Below are positions 60,902 to 64,000 of a DNA stretch of 64,000 nt, piece by piece. The notes below the pieces were generated by a model that ran no database searches, had not been told where the DNA came from, and saw only the letters and a list, made by a program, of their open reading frames with translations. Source of the stretch: Polytrichum commune (taxonomy: Eukaryota; Streptophyta; Polytrichopsida; Polytrichales; Polytrichaceae); NCBI GenBank assembly GCA_950295325.1, contig OX485807.1, forward strand, positions 39,956,440 to 40,020,439, read 5' to 3'. Position numbers and translations under genes: made by a program. Each line of letters starts with the position of its first letter. The first letter of the stretch is position 1.

Positions 60902-63379
60902 GTGTAGCTACCCTATTCCAAAGGCCTAGGGATTTGTGGTGTCTACGTATATTCGTTTGTTGCGAAGGTTAAAACACAATGAATTATATTCTAACATGTA
61001 AATGATTATTTTTAGATAATGTTGACCCCGGAAATAGAGTCAGAGACCCATACTAGTGTAGTGGTGTAAAATTGGGATGAAACGGCCCTCAATCACCCAA
61101 GTGTTATTAATGCTTAAATTACCATACAAAAACAATAGTGTCTGGCTATTAATCCCCAACTTCCCAAGCCCAATTTGCCTCAAATCTATCCTGGAAAATG
61201 TGACCTTGATTTCAACGACCACAACTAAAGATCTAAAGTTTTTCTGACAAATTCAACCGTATAGATGTTTCCAGGTTAGAGGTGATTACTCATAGTCCGT
61301 ATTTTAAACGTTGAAGTTCTATTGTGTAGGAGATTATAATAGGACTATCAATAGCAGTCTTGAGGGGTAACAATTTAGAATTTAAATTAGGGTTGGTTTT
61401 TTTATCAAACCTACACCCGAATCATCTCCAAATGACAAAATATTACCCTCATTCAAAAGAGGGGCAATATATCTAGTGCCCTTAAACTATGGAGGTGACA
61501 AATCTCAAGTTTTGGTTTGTGACCCGTTCCACTATAAACCAATTGAGAGCACACTCCCATTGTTAATCCAAAAATAGCTAACTATGTTGAATCAAAATCA
61601 TCACATGGCAAAATATAGTAGACTTGAACATGAAAAATAAGAGTAGTTGTAACTGTCAAGAAACCATTTGAACAAGTTTCAAAGGGGTCAGAGCGAACTG
61701 CTCACAACCAAATTATGGTTGCATTGGACATTAGGGGTTCAAAACTTGTTTTCTAGCTTGTCCTACTAGGGTGGGTGGGCCAAGCTAGCCTTGCAGAGGC
61801 TGATCCAAGATTCAGTACGGCCAGTTCCATGCTCATAGCTTTTTTTAGATCCTAAAATTCTCTCAAAGTTTGAGAGCTGGGAAGAGGAGGTCCAAAAGTT
61901 TCACCCAATTTCAAACTAGGCTCCAATTTACGATGAGCTAATGAGCTCTTAATAGAAACTTTTCTCAGAAGAATTAAACCCACAGTTTCGTGTGTCTTTG
62001 AGAAACTTTACGGATAACTCGAGCTCATGGTACTACCCCCTAAAGCACATTGTTAAAGGTTACTTTTTGGGTGAATGTGCAAGCATAACATTATTTAAGC
62101 AACTACATGATGATCTATTTCCAAAGAAAGAGGTTGTGATTAAAAAACTATGATTATCAACAATTGTTTGTCAAAAAATTAATAGTAAAGAGCCTAAGTG
62201 CTCCCCATAAATATGGAATCCCGTAATTAAAGAAGAATCATGCTCATGTGATACATAGACCCACATATGCAACCAAGAAGTTATGTAATGTTATCAAATT
62301 TGTCTTTATGATGATGTTTTAAAAAGTGCATTTGGGTTACCATACTATTAAATATTGAGTTAACGCTAAATCTTCAGTAACATGGCAACAAAAATGGGAC
62401 ATCAGGAATGATTTGGGTTCTAAAACTTAGAATGGTTATTAACATAGGGCAAACTAACACAAGTAATTGCTTTGAGAGCTTGAGCAAATATCAACAAAGC
62501 TTGAATAAAAAGACTTCAAAAAAATTTGTCATCATGAATAAGTGGCTTTCTTACTAAGTAAGAAGCTTAGAGCTATATTGGTTTAAAAAAAATTAATCCT
62601 CTACCTTTAATTTACCTATATATGCCTTACTTGCTCGACGGGTTCATTGGCTCCTACTCAAATCATGCGACCATGGCCGCTCACTTGCAATCCATTCCAA
62701 GTGTGTTGGTGCAACGGAGAATATCCATCACGTGTTGTTATGATATGTCAAACTTTTATTTGTTGCTTGGGTGCTTTAGTTATAGTATTTAAGAAATATT
62801 TGATTTTTGGTCAATGTTGGACTAATTTGTTGTCATACATCTGCTTTAATATCTTTATTATGATGTCAAATGTTTGTGCACACCATGTTCATGGTCTTCT
62901 AATACAATCACTTGCATAATGGCTACATGGTGATTACAAATAACAACACTTGAAGCACCGGTGTTCACATTTTCAAAAATTGCTTGCTTATTTATTTTCA
63001 AACTCGTCAAATGTCTGGAATTACCTACATGACTCACCAAATTGAGGCAATTGAACCTAACATTCTAAATACAAAAGTTGTAGTTTGTGATGTATAGTGT
63101 CATCCCCCCCCCCCCCCCCTCAACAAAAAAAAAACCATGCATGGTTTCAAATGGGAGTAAATTGATTTCAAAATTCACAATCCAAAAGACTCAGTTATGG
63201 TCTTGTCTGTGCACATGGATTCCAAAAATTTTAACATCTTTTTCTTTTTCTTTTTCAATTTACAATCGTTCTAACTAGTATTGGTATGATTCTATATTGT
63301 TCTTGTATACCATCTAGTACCCTTCAACATCAACATTGTTATATAGTCACCTTACATTAAAAGTAGTATAAAAAAATAA

Positions 63380-63560
63380 TCCCCCACATTAAGTTTCTTT
63401 GAAAAAATTTATTATAGTCCATGGTAGTTTTCTACTAGAAATTTAGCATGGGTTGAATAAAAAAAGTGACCCCATGTTAATTCTCATTCAGAGAATTAGC
63501 AGGGGCTCTAGAAAAATAGAGTGGCCCACACTAATAGGACTATTTAGTGTGCCTTTGGCA
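63380..63560 (-). mobile_element. MITE family K, copy 2
   Basis: Inverse of 12490-12690: read on the minus strand it gives cactaaatagtcctattagt, gtgggcc, ttttctagagccc, gagaattaacatggg and aacccatgctaaatttctag. Confidence 0.65.
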
Positions 63561-64000
63561 AAATATTCCGGCAAACTTTTGAGTGCAAAGTTAAATCTGC
63601 ATTGCAAAGATAACATCTTAATTTAACTTCCAAAAACCTCGTTGGCATTTGGCATTAGGGCTAGCACTTACACACGATCTGCAACATACACTTGGCAAGA
63701 TGTGATTCGTTTGTGCAACAATTAGTAAATTGTTGTGGATGACTCATCCATGGTGGGCCATGGAACTCAAAATTGCAAGGTTGAATGATGTTATGTTTCC
63801 CATCCTTTCCTTTTTCCTTTGCCTCCACCTCCCCTTAAAATCTAGGTTAGCCGGGTCCCACCTAACCTCATGCCCTTGACGTGTCATCTCCACCATCATT
63901 GCCACCACCACGATCTCCATTGTATGTGAAAGATGGAAGCCTGTGATTGATGGACACATGTCCAAAGAAAAAGGGCCACATGTCAAATAATCTTTCCCAG

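Larger units (their letters stand above)
59718..64000. other. Downstream intergenic region
   Basis: Presumed 3' UTR, then AT-rich DNA with MITE copies A and K. A 16-nt C-run (63104-63119) is present. Short ORFs (62647-62919; 63744-63986 minus) lack recognisable motifs; 61.0-62.6 kb holds nothing I can name. Confidence 0.5.

Noticed and set aside
62647-62919. 90-codon Cys-rich ORF
   Set aside because: No recognisable motif, no splice or promoter context; AT-rich chance ORF more likely.
1-64000. tRNA or rRNA genes, CRISPR arrays
   Set aside because: No cloverleaf-consistent tRNA found apart from the tRNA-like head of the SINE; no rRNA core motifs; no regular short repeats with unique spacers.

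Overview
The window looks like nuclear DNA of a green plant or streptophyte alga. The evidence is GT-AG (and one GC-AG) introns, a chloroplast-type Rieske oxygenase gene, a four-EF-hand calmodulin-like gene, a bulb-type lectin gene, a chromodomain-bearing Ty3/gypsy element primed by a plant-type initiator-Met tRNA site, and short TTTAGGG-type tracts. I cannot name the species. The low gene density (four genes in 64 kb) and GC-rich exons in AT-rich repeat-filled DNA would fit a seed-free plant or charophyte, but that is inference.

Layout: 1-5107 holds the 3' part of a PAO/TIC55/PTC52-type gene (five exons, the 5' end lies outside the window). 5.1-18.8 kb is repeat-rich intergenic DNA with MITE-like elements, a 46-bp palindromic tandem array and a small poly(A)-tailed retroposed unit. 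18.85-19.48 kb is an intronless calmodulin-like gene. 19.5-31 kb is intergenic, with a clean 590-bp TIR element flanked by an 8-bp duplication. 31.07-33.80 kb is a two-exon secreted lectin gene. 36.2-51.2 kb is a complete chromovirus-type LTR retrotransposon whose gag is split by an 8.6-kb DNA transposon. Next to it lies a tRNA-derived SINE with a 12-bp duplication. 52-57 kb holds a decayed, stop-broken stretch and a tandem duplication. 57.27-59.72 kb is a three-exon membrane-protein gene. The last 4 kb holds more MITE copies.

The four host genes have no visible common pathway. The most unusual content is mobile. The 8.6-kb DNA transposon (37332-45952) has TIRs starting CACGGGTAGGTCACT and an exact 8-bp duplication GTCACAAT. 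It carries a minus-strand transposase of about 1,100 codons with two C2H2-type fingers ahead of a core with D...D...DxxE-like motifs that I cannot place confidently in a named superfamily. The LTR element around it has 348-bp LTRs differing at one base, yet its pol has many stops and has Lys where RNase H and integrase should have catalytic Glu. This suggests it was copied by proteins from another element.
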